The notes under the pieces: model-generated
The model's database searches: none
Seen by the model: only the letters and a program-made list of their open reading frames with translations
What the model was told of the DNA's origin: nothing
Position numbers and translations under genes: made by a program
Assembly: GCF_017573465.1 (NCBI RefSeq)
Contig: NZ_JAGEPF010000007.1
Location: 248,001 to 312,000 of the forward strand
Source of the DNA: Actinomadura violacea
GTDB lineage: Bacteria > Actinomycetota > Actinomycetes > Streptosporangiales > Streptosporangiaceae
Length of the DNA stretch: 64,000 nucleotides
Direction of reading: 5' to 3'
Part shown: positions 33,337-41,727 of the stretch, one piece after another
Numbering within the stretch: the first letter of the stretch is position 1
Layout: the number at the start of each line of letters is the position of its first letter

Positions 33337-34851
33337 CTACGCGCCGACCCGGTGCAATCGCCGCCGGTACGCCAGCCTCTCCGCGACACGTCCCAGCCCC
33401 TTGATCCGCGGCCTGCGCCGGCGCGCGAGCATCGCCAGGCAGTAGAGCCGCAGGACGAGCGGCAGGAGCAGGAACGCGACCATGAACACGTTGAGGCCGG
33501 GATCGTCCTGCGGTATCGGATCATTGCCGTAGCGGACGCCCGAGTAGACGGCGCCGACGATCATGCCGCCGGCCATGAACACCGCGTCGAACGCGTCGAT
33601 GAGCACGCACTGCCACGCGTGGTACCGCGCCTCCCGATCCCGGATCGGCAGCAGGAACAGGCTGCTGAAGAAGGGCATGAAGTAGCAGATCGCGAACACG
33701 CCGAGCGAGGCCCGTGGCGGTTCCGCTGCGGTGCGCGGTGCCGTGTGCGCCGCCGGAGGAGGCGGCGCGAACGGCGGAGAGGGATCCGGCGCAGGCGGTG
33801 CACCGGCGAGCGCTCCGCCCGGCGGGGGAGGCGCGGCCTTTCCGCCGAGATGCAGGTCGACCTCCCGCATGGCGGCCCGTGCGCGGGCCGAGACGTCGCG
33901 GCTGTCGTCGTCGGCCATCGCGGCGAGGTGCCCGTAGGCCGTCCGTCCCAGCGCGTCGCCGGCCCGCGCGAGCCGCCGCAGCGCCTCGACGGCGCCGCGC
34001 CGCACGTCGGCCAGCGGGCTCGTCGCCGCCGACAGCAGGTCCGGCGGCAGGCTCGCCGCGCGCGGGCCGCGCGGGCTCCTGGCGATCATCAGCTCGCCCT
34101 GGACGTCCAGGTACTTGGTCGGCCTCTGGTGCGGTGTGGCCGCGACGGTCGCGTCGTAGGCGTACTCGTAGAGCTCGTCGATGGAGACGAGGCCGTCGCC
34201 GTTCAGGTCGGCGTCGCCGGTCCGCAGCCCGCGGACGACGGCGCCGGTGAAGATCGACGACGGTGCCGCGTCCGACGCGGCGGGGACCTGCGACAGGTGC
34301 CCGTCCGCCACCTCGAACGAGTACTCCAGGTCGGAGGACGAGCAGATCACCGCGCGTCCGGAGCCGCCGAGGCCGCCGGCCGCGTCCACCGACCCGCCGC
34401 CGCGGTGCAGCAGGCCGCGGCTGAACGCCCCGCTGTAGCAGCAGTCGAGCAGCACCACGATGTTCCGCGACCGGCACCGCGCGATCTGCTCGCTGAGGTA
34501 GGACGCGGGCACGGCGGTGGAGTTCGGCCGGTCCAGCCGCGTCGCGGTGGTGGCGAAGAAGAGCCGTCCGCCCTCGTCCTTCCAGCCATGGCATGAGAAA
34601 TGGACGAGCAGCACGTCGTCCGGGCGCGCGTCGGCGAAAAGGTCCTCCAGCGCGGCCGTGATCTCGTGTGCGGGCTCGTTGGCCATCGTCGACACCGAGA
34701 AGCCGCCGATGGCCGGGTCGGAAAGGACTCCGGAAAGGCTCGCCGCGTCCTGGGCGGGCGACCGGAGCCGGTGCAGTTTCGGATCGGTGTACCGGTCGGC
34801 GGTGATCAGGAGCGCTCTCCGGGCCCGGTGTTCTCGTCGCGCGTCAGCCAT
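33337..34851 (-). CDS. Caspase-like protease with EF-hand, HEAT-like and C-terminal membrane domains
   Basis: 504 residues. The caspase (C14) fold has the catalytic His in HFSCHG (H88) and Cys in LLDCCYSG (C138). A canonical calcium-binding EF-hand loop, DLNGDGLVSIDE, follows. Then come about 60 residues of HEAT-like helices (DVRRGAVEALRRLARAGDA), a Pro-rich linker, and three or four membrane helices around RYHAWQCVLID, a Tic20/DUF4870-like pattern. It could be a calcium-responsive protease anchored in the membrane. ATG 34851 lies inside the upstream small gene (46-base overlap) and has a weak ribosome site. Substrate unknown. Confidence 0.82.
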   Translation of the reverse strand: MADARREHRARRALLITADRYTDPKLHRLRSPAQDAASLSGVLSDPAIGGFSVSTMANEPAHEITAALEDLFADARPDDVLLVHFSCHGWKDEGGRLFFATTATRLDRPNSTAVPASYLSEQIARCRSRNIVVLLDCCYSGAFSRGLLHRGGGSVDAAGGLGGSGRAVICSSSDLEYSFEVADGHLSQVPAASDAAPSSIFTGAVVRGLRTGDADLNGDGLVSIDELYEYAYDATVAATPHQRPTKYLDVQGELMIARSPRGPRAASLPPDLLSAATSPLADVRRGAVEALRRLARAGDALGRTAYGHLAAMADDDSRDVSARARAAMREVDLHLGGKAAPPPPGGALAGAPPAPDPSPPFAPPPPAAHTAPRTAAEPPRASLGVFAICYFMPFFSSLFLLPIRDREARYHAWQCVLIDAFDAVFMAGGMIVGAVYSGVRYGNDPIPQDDPGLNVFMVAFLLLPLVLRLYCLAMLARRRRPRIKGLGRVAERLAYRRRLHRVGA

Positions 34852-35186
34852 TCGATCAGCCGGTGTTCCTGTTCGCGTGTCGGGTGGGAGAGTTCCAGGC
34901 TGCGGTCGGCCATGGTGATCTTGACGGTCCGGCCCTCGCGCGCGGCGAGCCAGGCGAACACCCCCCGGACGAACGCGGTGGTCACCGAGCCGGACCCGAG
35001 CACCGCCGCGATCGTGCCGATCGCGGCGGCGGCGCCGGACTTCGCGCCGGGCGGGGGAGCGGCGGTGAAAGGCGCGACCGGCACGCCCCGCTCGGAGAGT
35101 TCGCGGCGGAGGGCGCGGCATATCTCGTCGGTCCGGGCGGCGTCGGCGTATTGTTCATCGATTTCCGTGATCGCGATTCCGGGCAT
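34806..35186 (-). CDS. Small effector-associated (EACC1-like) protein
   Basis: 126 residues: an N-terminal segment (PGIAITEIDEQYADAARTDE), a hydrophobic Ala/Gly stretch near residues 55-75 that may span the membrane, then VKITMADRSLELSHPTREQEH and RLIEWLTR. From memory this pattern matches the EACC1 family, small constant partners encoded beside variable protease effectors in actinobacterial conflict systems. GGGG lies just before ATG 35186. It overlaps the caspase gene by 46 bases, so both are translated together. Confidence 0.68.
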   Translation of the reverse strand: MPGIAITEIDEQYADAARTDEICRALRRELSERGVPVAPFTAAPPPGAKSGAAAAIGTIAAVLGSGSVTTAFVRGVFAWLAAREGRTVKITMADRSLELSHPTREQEHRLIEWLTRDENTGPGERS

Positions 35187-35303
35187 TTTCCCCGTCTCAG
35201 TGTTCGTCGGTCTTTTGTGAGACGCGGCGGTGCGGGCGGCGGAGCACATGCCGTTGTATCGATCCGGTGAACACCGGCGCGTAGCATTCATAATTCGGAC
35301 CAT

Positions 35304-35332
35304 TTGGACATTGTGCTGGTTTCCGCTAGAGT
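35304..35332 (+). promoter_or_regulatory. Leaderless promoter of nadE
   Basis: TTGGAC (35304-35309), 17-base spacer, TAGAGT (35327-35332). The -10 box ends 6 bases before GTG 35339, so transcription should begin at the start codon. No ribosome site is present. It is the clearest promoter in the window. Confidence 0.72.
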
Positions 35333-35338
35333 GCTCGG

Positions 35339-36178
35339 GTGACGAACCTACGGAAGCAGATAATCGCGGAGCTCGGCGTCAAGCCGGCCATTGTCCCGGG
35401 GGACGAGATCCGGGAGCGGGTCGGCTTTCTCAAGGAGTACCTGCGGGCGACGCCGGCCAAGGGGTACGTGCTGGGGATCAGCGGCGGGCAGGACAGCACC
35501 CTGGCCGGACGGTTGTGCCAGCTGGCCGCCGAGGAGCTGCGCGCGGAGGGGCACGAGGCGACGTTCGTCGCGGTGCGGCTCCCGTACGGCGTGCAGGCGG
35601 ACGAGCACGACGCGCAGGTCGCGCTGGAGTTCATCCGCCCCGACCGGTCGATCGCGGTGAACGTCAAGCCGAGCGCGGACGCCGTCGCGGAGGAGGCGGC
35701 GACCGGGTTGCGGGAGCTGCTGGACGGCGAGCCGAGGCTGCGGGACTTCGTGCGCGGCAACATCAAGGCCCGCGAGCGCATGGTGCTCCAGTACGCGGTC
35801 GCCGGGCAGCTCGGCCTGCTCGTGGTGGGCACCGACCACGCGGCCGAGGCCGTCACCGGTTTCTTCACCAAGTACGGCGACGGGGGCGTCGACATGACCC
35901 CGCTGACCGGGCTGACCAAGCGGCAGGGCGCGGCGCTGCTCCGGGAGCTGGGCGCCCCTTCGAGCACCTGGCAGAAGGTGCCGACCGCCGACCTGGAGGA
36001 CGACCGGCCCGCGCTGCCCGACGAGGAGGCGCTCGGCCTGAAGTACAGCCAGATCGACGGCTACCTGGAGGGCGAGGACGTCCCGCCGGAGGTCGCGGAG
36101 CGGGTCGAGTCGGTCTACCTCGCGACGCGGCACAAGCGGACGGTCCCGGTCACCCCGCTCGACGACTGGTGGCGCTGA
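35339..36178 (+). CDS. nadE: Ammonia-dependent NAD+ synthetase
   Basis: 279 residues, the length of the NH3-dependent enzyme. It has the ATP-pyrophosphatase loop [24 protein letters not shown], and [20 protein letters not shown]. It makes NAD+ from deamido-NAD+, ATP and ammonia, the last step of NAD synthesis. It is divergent from the EACC1/caspase module and appears to be a leaderless housekeeping gene transcribed from its own promoter. Confidence 0.95.
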   Translation: MTNLRKQIIAELGVKPAIVPGDEIRERVGFLKEYLRATPAKGYVLGISGGQDSTLAGRLCQLAAEELRAEGHEATFVAVRLPYGVQADEHDAQVALEFIRPDRSIAVNVKPSADAVAEEAATGLRELLDGEPRLRDFVRGNIKARERMVLQYAVAGQLGLLVVGTDHAAEAVTGFFTKYGDGGVDMTPLTGLTKRQGAALLRELGAPSSTWQKVPTADLEDDRPALPDEEALGLKYSQIDGYLEGEDVPPEVAERVESVYLATRHKRTVPVTPLDDWWR

Positions 36179-36184
36179 CCGTCC

Positions 36185-36460
36185 TCAGCGGGTCGGCGCG
36201 GTGATGAGGAACGACACCGCGCCCTGGTCGTCGAGGCGGACGTCGAGCACCTTGTCGTGCAGGTACGCGGCGGCGGCGGAGTCGAGGAACAGCCGCGCCC
36301 CCTCCGCCTCGACGACCTCGTCGGTGGACGCCGGCCGCTCCGCCGGGGACACGGCGAGGAGCGAGGCGTCGTCGTCGAGCGGCGCGATCCGCAGGCCGGC
36401 GCCCGGCCGGCCGGACAGATTGCGCAGGGCGCTGGCGGCCGTTCCCGTGACGATGAGCAC
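36185..36460 (-). CDS. HesB/IscA-like protein lacking cysteines
   Basis: 91 residues. The pattern LRIAPLDDDASLLAVSP and ARLFLDSAAAAYLHDKVLDV matches actinobacterial iron-sulphur-biosynthesis (HesB/IscA-like) proteins, but no cysteine is present, so it cannot hold a cluster the usual way. GTG 36460 has AGGAG 6 bases upstream. It is convergent with nadE (6-base gap) and divergent from the acyl-CoA dehydrogenase gene. Confidence 0.72.
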   Translation of the reverse strand: MLIVTGTAASALRNLSGRPGAGLRIAPLDDDASLLAVSPAERPASTDEVVEAEGARLFLDSAAAAYLHDKVLDVRLDDQGAVSFLITAPTR

Positions 36461-36668
36461 AACGAACTCCTGAGCCTCGCTTGAACCAACCGGTGGTCAT
36501 GACTGCCGCATTTTGTGTACCCCATGATCACCGCGCCGAATCCGTGACGCGCGCCACGGGTAGGGGGAGACGCGGGAGGGGCGGGCGAGGCCGCCCGCGT
36601 CGGGGTTCCGGTGATTTCGGCCATTACCCCGAGGTCCCGCGAATTCACCGTGAAAAGGAGCGGACCGG

Positions 36669-37793
36669 TTGCCCTACGACTACGCGCGCGCCATTCAGGA
36701 CGTCATTGAGGAATCCGTCGCCCCGCGGGCCGGCGAGGTGGACCGCGGCGGGGCCTTCCCGCGCGCGAACATCGACGCGCTGGCCGGCGCGGGCCTGCTC
36801 GGCCTCGTCAGCGCCGAGGACGCGGGCGGGCGCGGCGAGGGGCTCGCCGCCGCCGCGCACGTCGTCGAGCGGCTCGCGGGCGCCTGCGGGTCCACGGCGA
36901 TGGTCCTGCTCATGCACTACGCCGCCACCGCGCTGATCGAGGCGCACGGGCCGAAGGACGTCCGGGAGGCCGTCGCCGGGGACGCGCACCTCAGCACGCT
37001 CGCGTTCTCCGAGGCCGGGTCGCGGAGCCACTTCTGGTCGCCGCTCGGCACCGCCGCGTCCGGCGGCGACGGGCGCGTCCGGCTCGACGCGGACAAGAGC
37101 TGGGTCACCGCGGCGGGCGAGGCCGACAGTTACGTCTGGTCGAGCCGTCCCCTCGCGGCGGACGGGCCGATGACCCTGTGGCTGGTGCCCCGCGACCGCG
37201 AGGGGCTGAGCGTCCGCGGGCCGTTCGACGGCCTCGGGTTGCGCGGCAACGCGTCCAGCCCGGTGAAGGCCGACGGCGTCCTCGTCGACCGCGAGGCCAT
37301 GCTCGGTCCCGACGGCGAGGGCTTGGACATCGCGCTCGGGACGGCGCTCCCGCATTTCCTGGTCATGAGCGCGGCGTTCTCGCTCGGCCTGATGGAGGCC
37401 CTCACCGCCAAGGCCGCCGCGCACCTCACCGGCACGAGGCTGGAGCACCTCGGGCAGACGCTCGCGGACCAGCCGATGCAGCGCGCGCAGTTCGCGGAGC
37501 TGCGGATCCGCACCGACCAGGTCCGCGCGTTCCTGCGCGACGCGCTCGTCGCGCTCGCCGAAGGCCGCGAGGACGCGACGCTGCGCGTCCTGGAGGTCAA
37601 GGCCGTCGCCGCCGAGGCCGCCGCCGACGTCGCGGACGCGACGATGCGGCTGTGCGGCGGCTCCGCGTTCCGCAAGGAGCTCGGCGTCGAGCGGCTGTTC
37701 CGCGACGCGCTCGCGGCAAGGGTGATGGCGCCGACCACGCAGGCCCTGCACGACTTCGTCGGCCGGGCGAGCCTCGGCATGCCGCTCTTCTAG
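36669..37793 (+). CDS. Acyl-CoA dehydrogenase family flavoprotein
   Basis: 374 residues with the family layout: N-terminal helices, a middle beta domain (LAFSEAGSRSHFWSP, KSWVTAAGEADSYVWSS), and a C-terminal helical domain (DATMRLCGGSAFRKELGVERLFRDALAARVMAPT). The arginine-rich end matches flavin-dependent members that act as monooxygenases or desulphurising enzymes as well as dehydrogenases. The start is TTG 36669 with AAGGAG 8 bases upstream. It is first in a three-gene unit, so it may act on the same unknown compound as its neighbours. Confidence 0.82.
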   Translation: MPYDYARAIQDVIEESVAPRAGEVDRGGAFPRANIDALAGAGLLGLVSAEDAGGRGEGLAAAAHVVERLAGACGSTAMVLLMHYAATALIEAHGPKDVREAVAGDAHLSTLAFSEAGSRSHFWSPLGTAASGGDGRVRLDADKSWVTAAGEADSYVWSSRPLAADGPMTLWLVPRDREGLSVRGPFDGLGLRGNASSPVKADGVLVDREAMLGPDGEGLDIALGTALPHFLVMSAAFSLGLMEALTAKAAAHLTGTRLEHLGQTLADQPMQRAQFAELRIRTDQVRAFLRDALVALAEGREDATLRVLEVKAVAAEAAADVADATMRLCGGSAFRKELGVERLFRDALAARVMAPTTQALHDFVGRASLGMPLF

Positions 37794-37802
37794 GAGGCCC
37801 GG

Positions 37803-38636
37803 ATGACGCTGGTGATGGGCGCCGTCGCCTACGACCCCAAGGTCGTGACGATCTGGGCCGGGTTCCGGGCCTGGTTCGCCCGGCAGGGCTTCGGCTTCGA
37901 CTTCGTCCTTTACTCCCACTACGAGCGGCAGGTGGACGACCTGGCCGCCGGCCGCATCGACGCCGCGTGGAACTCGCCGCTGGCGTGGGTCCGCGCCCGG
38001 CGCCTGGCCGGCGGGCGGCTCGAACCGCTCGTCATGCGCGACACCGACCAGGACCTGACCTCGGTCGTCGTCGTCCGGGAGGACTCGCCGTACAAGGACG
38101 TCGCCGACCTCAAGGGCGAGACGGTCGGGACCGGCGCGGCCGACTCGCCGCAGGCCACGCTGATCCCGCGCGCGCTGCTGCGCGAGCGCGGGCTCCGGCC
38201 CGGCGAGGACGTCGCGGTCCGGCGCTTCGACGTCAGTGTCGGACTGCACGGCGACCACGTCGGCGGCGAGCGCGACGCCGCCCGCGCGATGATGGCCGGC
38301 GACGTCGCGGCGGCCTGCATGATCGACGCGAGCCACCTGCTGTTCGTCCAAGAGGGCACGCTGCCGCCCGGCGGCACCCGCGTCGTCGGCCGGACCCGCC
38401 CCTACGACCACTGCGTCATGGCCGCCCGGCCCTCGCCCGAGGCGGACCGGTTCCGGGACCTGCTGCTGTCGATGGACGCCGCCGACCCCGAGGTCCGGAC
38501 GCTGTTCGACCTCGAAGGGCTCACCGCCTGGCGGCCCGCCCGCACGACCGGCTTCGCGCTCCTCGAGCAGGCCGTGGACGACGACGGGTTCTACGGCCCG
38601 GACGGCGCGGTCACCGCGCCGGACTACCGGCCTTGA
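37803..38636 (+). CDS. PhnD-like substrate-binding protein without signal peptide
   Basis: 277 residues resembling the phosphonate-binding PhnD fold (VVVREDSPYKDVADLKGETVGTG-like region with VVVREDSPYKDVADLK, LIPRALLRERGLRPGED). It has no signal peptide or lipobox, so it is probably cytoplasmic and not a transport component; no ABC permease or ATPase is nearby. AGGAGG precedes the ATG, 9 bases after the dehydrogenase. Its stop overlaps the next start (TTGA). It may bind or deliver a substrate to the neighbouring enzymes. Confidence 0.75.
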   Translation: MTLVMGAVAYDPKVVTIWAGFRAWFARQGFGFDFVLYSHYERQVDDLAAGRIDAAWNSPLAWVRARRLAGGRLEPLVMRDTDQDLTSVVVVREDSPYKDVADLKGETVGTGAADSPQATLIPRALLRERGLRPGEDVAVRRFDVSVGLHGDHVGGERDAARAMMAGDVAAACMIDASHLLFVQEGTLPPGGTRVVGRTRPYDHCVMAARPSPEADRFRDLLLSMDAADPEVRTLFDLEGLTAWRPARTTGFALLEQAVDDDGFYGPDGAVTAPDYRP

Positions 38637-39811
38637 CCGACCCCGTCCTCGACCTCGACGACCTGGGCTTCGAGTCCGGCGCCCACCTGCTCGTGCAGCG
38701 GGCGCTCCGCGCGCTCCCGCCAGGCGCCCGGCTCGGCGTCCAGGGCCGCGACCCGCTGCTCGACACGCACCTGCGCGCCTGGTGCCGGTCGCGCGGCCAC
38801 ACCGTGATCGCGGCGGACGGGCCCGTGCGCGCCTGGGTCGTCCCGGGCGGCCCCGACCGCTGGGCTGGCGCCGAACGGGCGGGCTCCCCGGACGGCGTCG
38901 CCGGCCGGGCGGCCGCGCACTGGGGCTTGGCCGCCCGCGGCGCGCTCGTCGAACCGGGCGGCCCGGAACCGCACTTCGACCTCGCCGACCGCGACCTCCT
39001 CTGGACCGAGATCGCCCCCGCCCTCTACGCGCACGCCGCGTCCGCGCAGTGGGACCCGGCGACCGCCGTCCCCTGGGACGCCGAGTTCACCCTCCCGCCC
39101 GACATCGAGCGGGCCGTCGTCCAGGTCATGACCTACCTCGTGGAGAACGAGCAGGCCGCCCTCGTCGTCCCGGCCCGGCTCCTCGCCCGCGTCCACCCGC
39201 ACTTCCGCGAGGTCGTCCAGCTGCTGGCGGTCCAGGCCGCCGACGAGGCCCGGCACGTGGAGGTCTTCGCCCGCCGCGCCGCCCTCACCGGCGGCCCGCT
39301 CGGCACGTCCGCCGCCGGAGGCCGCGAGTCCCTCGGCACGCTGCTCACCGAACCCGACTTCTCCCTTGCGTCCTTCCTGCTGTCCGTCCTCGGCGAGGGC
39401 ACCTTCCTGAACCTGCTCGCGTTCCTCGACCGGCACGCCCCCGACCCGGTGACCCGGCGCGCCGTCCGCCTCGCCCGCCAGGACGAGGCCCGCCACGTCG
39501 CGTTCGGCGTCGCTCACCTGCGCCACCGCGCCGAGATCGACCCGCACCTGAGGAACCGGTTGCGCGCCGCCGTCGAGCGCCGCCACGACGCCCTCGCCAC
39601 CACCGCCGACCTCAACCAGGACGTCTACGACGCACTGATCCTGCTGGCCGCCGGCGGCTGGTCGCCGCCCGAGATCCGCCGCGGCCACGCCGCGGTCCTC
39701 GAACTCCGGAAGGAGATGGACGAGGGCCGCCGGCGTCGCCTCGTCCACCTCGGCTTCCCCGACGACGAGGCCGCCGCCCTCTCCGCCCTCCACACCCGCA
39801 ACTTCATGTAG
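38633..39811 (+). CDS. TusA-like domain fused to a ferritin-like diiron domain
   Basis: 392 residues. The first 60 or so (LDDLGFESGAHLLVQRALRA, then PPGARLGVQGRDP) have the TusA/SirA beta-alpha pattern but lack the CP motif. The C-terminal 200 residues are ferritin-like, with diiron-type motifs ENEQAAL, ADEARHVEVF and QDEARHVAFGV (two DEARH). It probably uses oxygen at a diiron centre. TTG 38633 overlaps the PhnD-like stop. The TusA part is a weaker call. Confidence 0.68.
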   Translation: MTDPVLDLDDLGFESGAHLLVQRALRALPPGARLGVQGRDPLLDTHLRAWCRSRGHTVIAADGPVRAWVVPGGPDRWAGAERAGSPDGVAGRAAAHWGLAARGALVEPGGPEPHFDLADRDLLWTEIAPALYAHAASAQWDPATAVPWDAEFTLPPDIERAVVQVMTYLVENEQAALVVPARLLARVHPHFREVVQLLAVQAADEARHVEVFARRAALTGGPLGTSAAGGRESLGTLLTEPDFSLASFLLSVLGEGTFLNLLAFLDRHAPDPVTRRAVRLARQDEARHVAFGVAHLRHRAEIDPHLRNRLRAAVERRHDALATTADLNQDVYDALILLAAGGWSPPEIRRGHAAVLELRKEMDEGRRRRLVHLGFPDDEAAALSALHTRNFM

Positions 39812-39886
39812 CCCCGCCCGTGCCAGGCCGCGGTGCTAAGTTGAGGAACACGGCGCCAGACCCCTGAGAGGACCAGGAGAATCCCG

Positions 39887-40450
39887 ATGACGGCGATGCC
39901 CGACGAGCCGCCGTTCGTCCGTGACGACCTGCGTGAGGCGTTCGCAGCACTCGACGTGATGCCGGGCTTCCGTGCGGAACTGGTGGATGGGGAGATCATC
40001 GTGTCGCCGACCCCCGACGGCCAGCACGAGACCGTCGTCGTGGCGGTCGACGACTGGGTGCGCGACGTCCATGGCCTCCGCCTGCATCGCAATCTGACGC
40101 TCATCAGCCCGGAGGGGGAGTACGTCCCCGACGGGATCGCCGCTCCCAAGGGCGCGTTCGCCGGGCGCGAGTGGCACAGCAAGCCGGACGGCGTCGTGAT
40201 GGTCCTGGAAGTGACCTCCGGCGGGCGCCGGGACCGCAAGAGCGCCGAGCGCGACCGCGGCCCCAAGCGCCGCGGGTACGCCGCCGCCGATATCCCGCTG
40301 TACCTGCTGATCGACCGCCTCGACCGCAAGGCGACGATCTTCTCGGAGCCGCGCGGCGACGACTACACCCACAGCGCCTCGGTCGCCTTGGGCGAGGACC
40401 TGCCGGTCCCCGCCCCGCTCGAAGGCGTCCTTTCGACCCGCGACTTCTGA
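39887..40450 (+). CDS. Uma2-family (DUF820) restriction-endonuclease-fold protein
   Basis: 187 residues. The PD-(D/E)XK-like core appears as ELVDGEIIVSPTP, YVPDGIAAP, MVLEVTSGGRRDRKSAERD and IPLYLLIDRLDRKATIF. Uma2 proteins are abundant in actinomycetes with unknown targets. AGGAG lies before ATG 39887. It is monocistronic and convergent with the proline-rich membrane protein. Confidence 0.88.
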   Translation: MTAMPDEPPFVRDDLREAFAALDVMPGFRAELVDGEIIVSPTPDGQHETVVVAVDDWVRDVHGLRLHRNLTLISPEGEYVPDGIAAPKGAFAGREWHSKPDGVVMVLEVTSGGRRDRKSAERDRGPKRRGYAAADIPLYLLIDRLDRKATIFSEPRGDDYTHSASVALGEDLPVPAPLEGVLSTRDF

Positions 40451-40464
40451 CCCGTCCGGCCGGG

Positions 40465-41082
40465 TCAGGCGCCGGCGACGTTGACGAGGATGACCAGGAG
40501 GATCAGGATCACCGGGACGAGGGCGCCGATGATGGCGATGGGGCGGGCCATCAGCGGGGCGCCGGGGTCGGCCGGGTGGCGGTGCGGGCTTCCGTCCGGC
40601 GGCGGCATCGGCGGGGCCAGGGACGCCACCTTGCCGCGCCGGGTGAGGTTGATCAGGACGGTGACCGGCGTCGCGATGAACGAGAAGTAGCCCCACCAGC
40701 CGCCGATCAGGGTCTTCGCCGTCATGTCGCGGAACACCGCGAGGCCGCAGTTCCGGCAGAACGGGCCCTTGGTGTGCAGGAACGACATGAGCACGATCAT
40801 GCCGCGGTGGCCGCGGAAGGTGGTCTCGGCCGCCGGGACGCAGCCGCAGAAGCGGCACTGGAGCCCGTACTGGGGGACCTGCTGCGCGCCGTAGGGCATC
40901 GGCTGGGCAGGCGGCGCGCCGTACGGCGCCTGCTGCGGCGGCGGGCCGTACTGGGAGGGCTGCTGGCCCGCGTACGGCCCGGCGTAGGGGGCCTGCTGGG
41001 GAGCGCCGTAAGGGGCTTGCTGGGGAGCGCCGTGGGGAGCGCCGCCGTGTCCGTACGGCGTCTGGTTCGATGGTGGCTGCAC
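40465..41082 (-). CDS. Proline/glutamine-rich membrane protein with Cys pairs
   Basis: 205 residues. The first third is a low-complexity Pro-Gln-Tyr-Gly tract of QAPYGAP-type repeats. Two CxxC pairs follow (CRFCGC and CRNCGL), a zinc-ribbon-like arrangement, then two membrane helices, the last near the C-terminus. Similar proteins are common in actinomycetes and lack a known function. Confidence 0.72.
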   Translation of the reverse strand: MQPPSNQTPYGHGGAPHGAPQQAPYGAPQQAPYAGPYAGQQPSQYGPPPQQAPYGAPPAQPMPYGAQQVPQYGLQCRFCGCVPAAETTFRGHRGMIVLMSFLHTKGPFCRNCGLAVFRDMTAKTLIGGWWGYFSFIATPVTVLINLTRRGKVASLAPPMPPPDGSPHRHPADPGAPLMARPIAIIGALVPVILILLVILVNVAGA

Positions 41083-41170
41083 GCCGCCGCCTCCGCTCTC
41101 TTCAGGGGGTCGGCTGATCTTGCCATGCGCCGGTGTCAGAACGGATGCTTTCCGGCGGACGGGCCGGTGC

Positions 41171-41620
41171 TCAGGAGAGGGCGCGCCAGGTCTCGGTGAG
41201 GGTGTTCCGGAACTCGCCGACCTCGCGGGACGGCAGGTCGCGGATCATCTGCTCCTCCAGCTCGCCGACGGGCCCGGCGAGGTCGTCCAGCAGCGCGCGT
41301 CCGGCGCCGGTGAGCAGGATGAGCAGCTCGCGACGGTTCGCGGGATTGCGCTCGCGGCGGACGAGGCCGCGCGTCTCCAGGGCGCGGACCATGTCGGCCA
41401 TCGACTGCGCGGTGACGAACGAGTCGCGGGCGAGCTGGGCGGCTGACAGGCCGTCGTGCCGCTCCAGAACCGTGAGGGCCGTGTACTGCAGCGCGGTGAT
41501 CCCGGCAGGTTTCACCAGCTCCTCCAGCCGCGACCGCACGAGCAGCTCCAGCCGTTTGACCAGGTACAGCAGCGACGGCGGCGCCTTGCCGGCGGTCGTC
41601 GGCGGCGTGCTGTCGGTCAT
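41171..41620 (-). CDS. MarR-family transcriptional regulator
   Basis: 149 residues. The winged helix is LSAAQLARDSFVTAQSMADM with RALETRGLVRRERNPANRREL as wing. ATG 41620 is chosen because GGGGAG lies before it. It is divergent from the SDR/amidohydrolase/MaoC/CoA-ligase operon, with two near-identical operators between; it most likely represses that operon and itself, with relief by an aromatic acid or its CoA ester. Confidence 0.9.
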   Translation of the reverse strand: MTDSTPPTTAGKAPPSLLYLVKRLELLVRSRLEELVKPAGITALQYTALTVLERHDGLSAAQLARDSFVTAQSMADMVRALETRGLVRRERNPANRRELLILLTGAGRALLDDLAGPVGELEEQMIRDLPSREVGEFRNTLTETWRALS

Positions 41621-41664
41621 CGGCTCTCCCCGGTCGCGGTGCACGCGTCCAGGGTAGGCCATTG

Positions 41665-41712
41665 ACAGGAAACCTGTTGAATGTGAACACTGGCCATCAA
41701 CAGGATTCCTGT
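41665..41712. promoter_or_regulatory. Two MarR operators
   Basis: Site 1 ACAGG-aaa-CCTGT (41665-41677) and site 2 ACAGGA-t-TCCTGT (41700-41712), with centres 35 bases apart. The reverse complement of site 2 matches site 1 over 17 of 19 bases. They lie between the MarR and SDR starts. Confidence 0.78.
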
Positions 41713-41727
41713 CGATTGTGGGGAGCT

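Noticed and set aside
40880..41082. Repetitive sequence in the proline-rich protein as a possible DNA repeat
   Set aside because: It is the coding of PYGAP-type protein repeats and fully explained by the gene.
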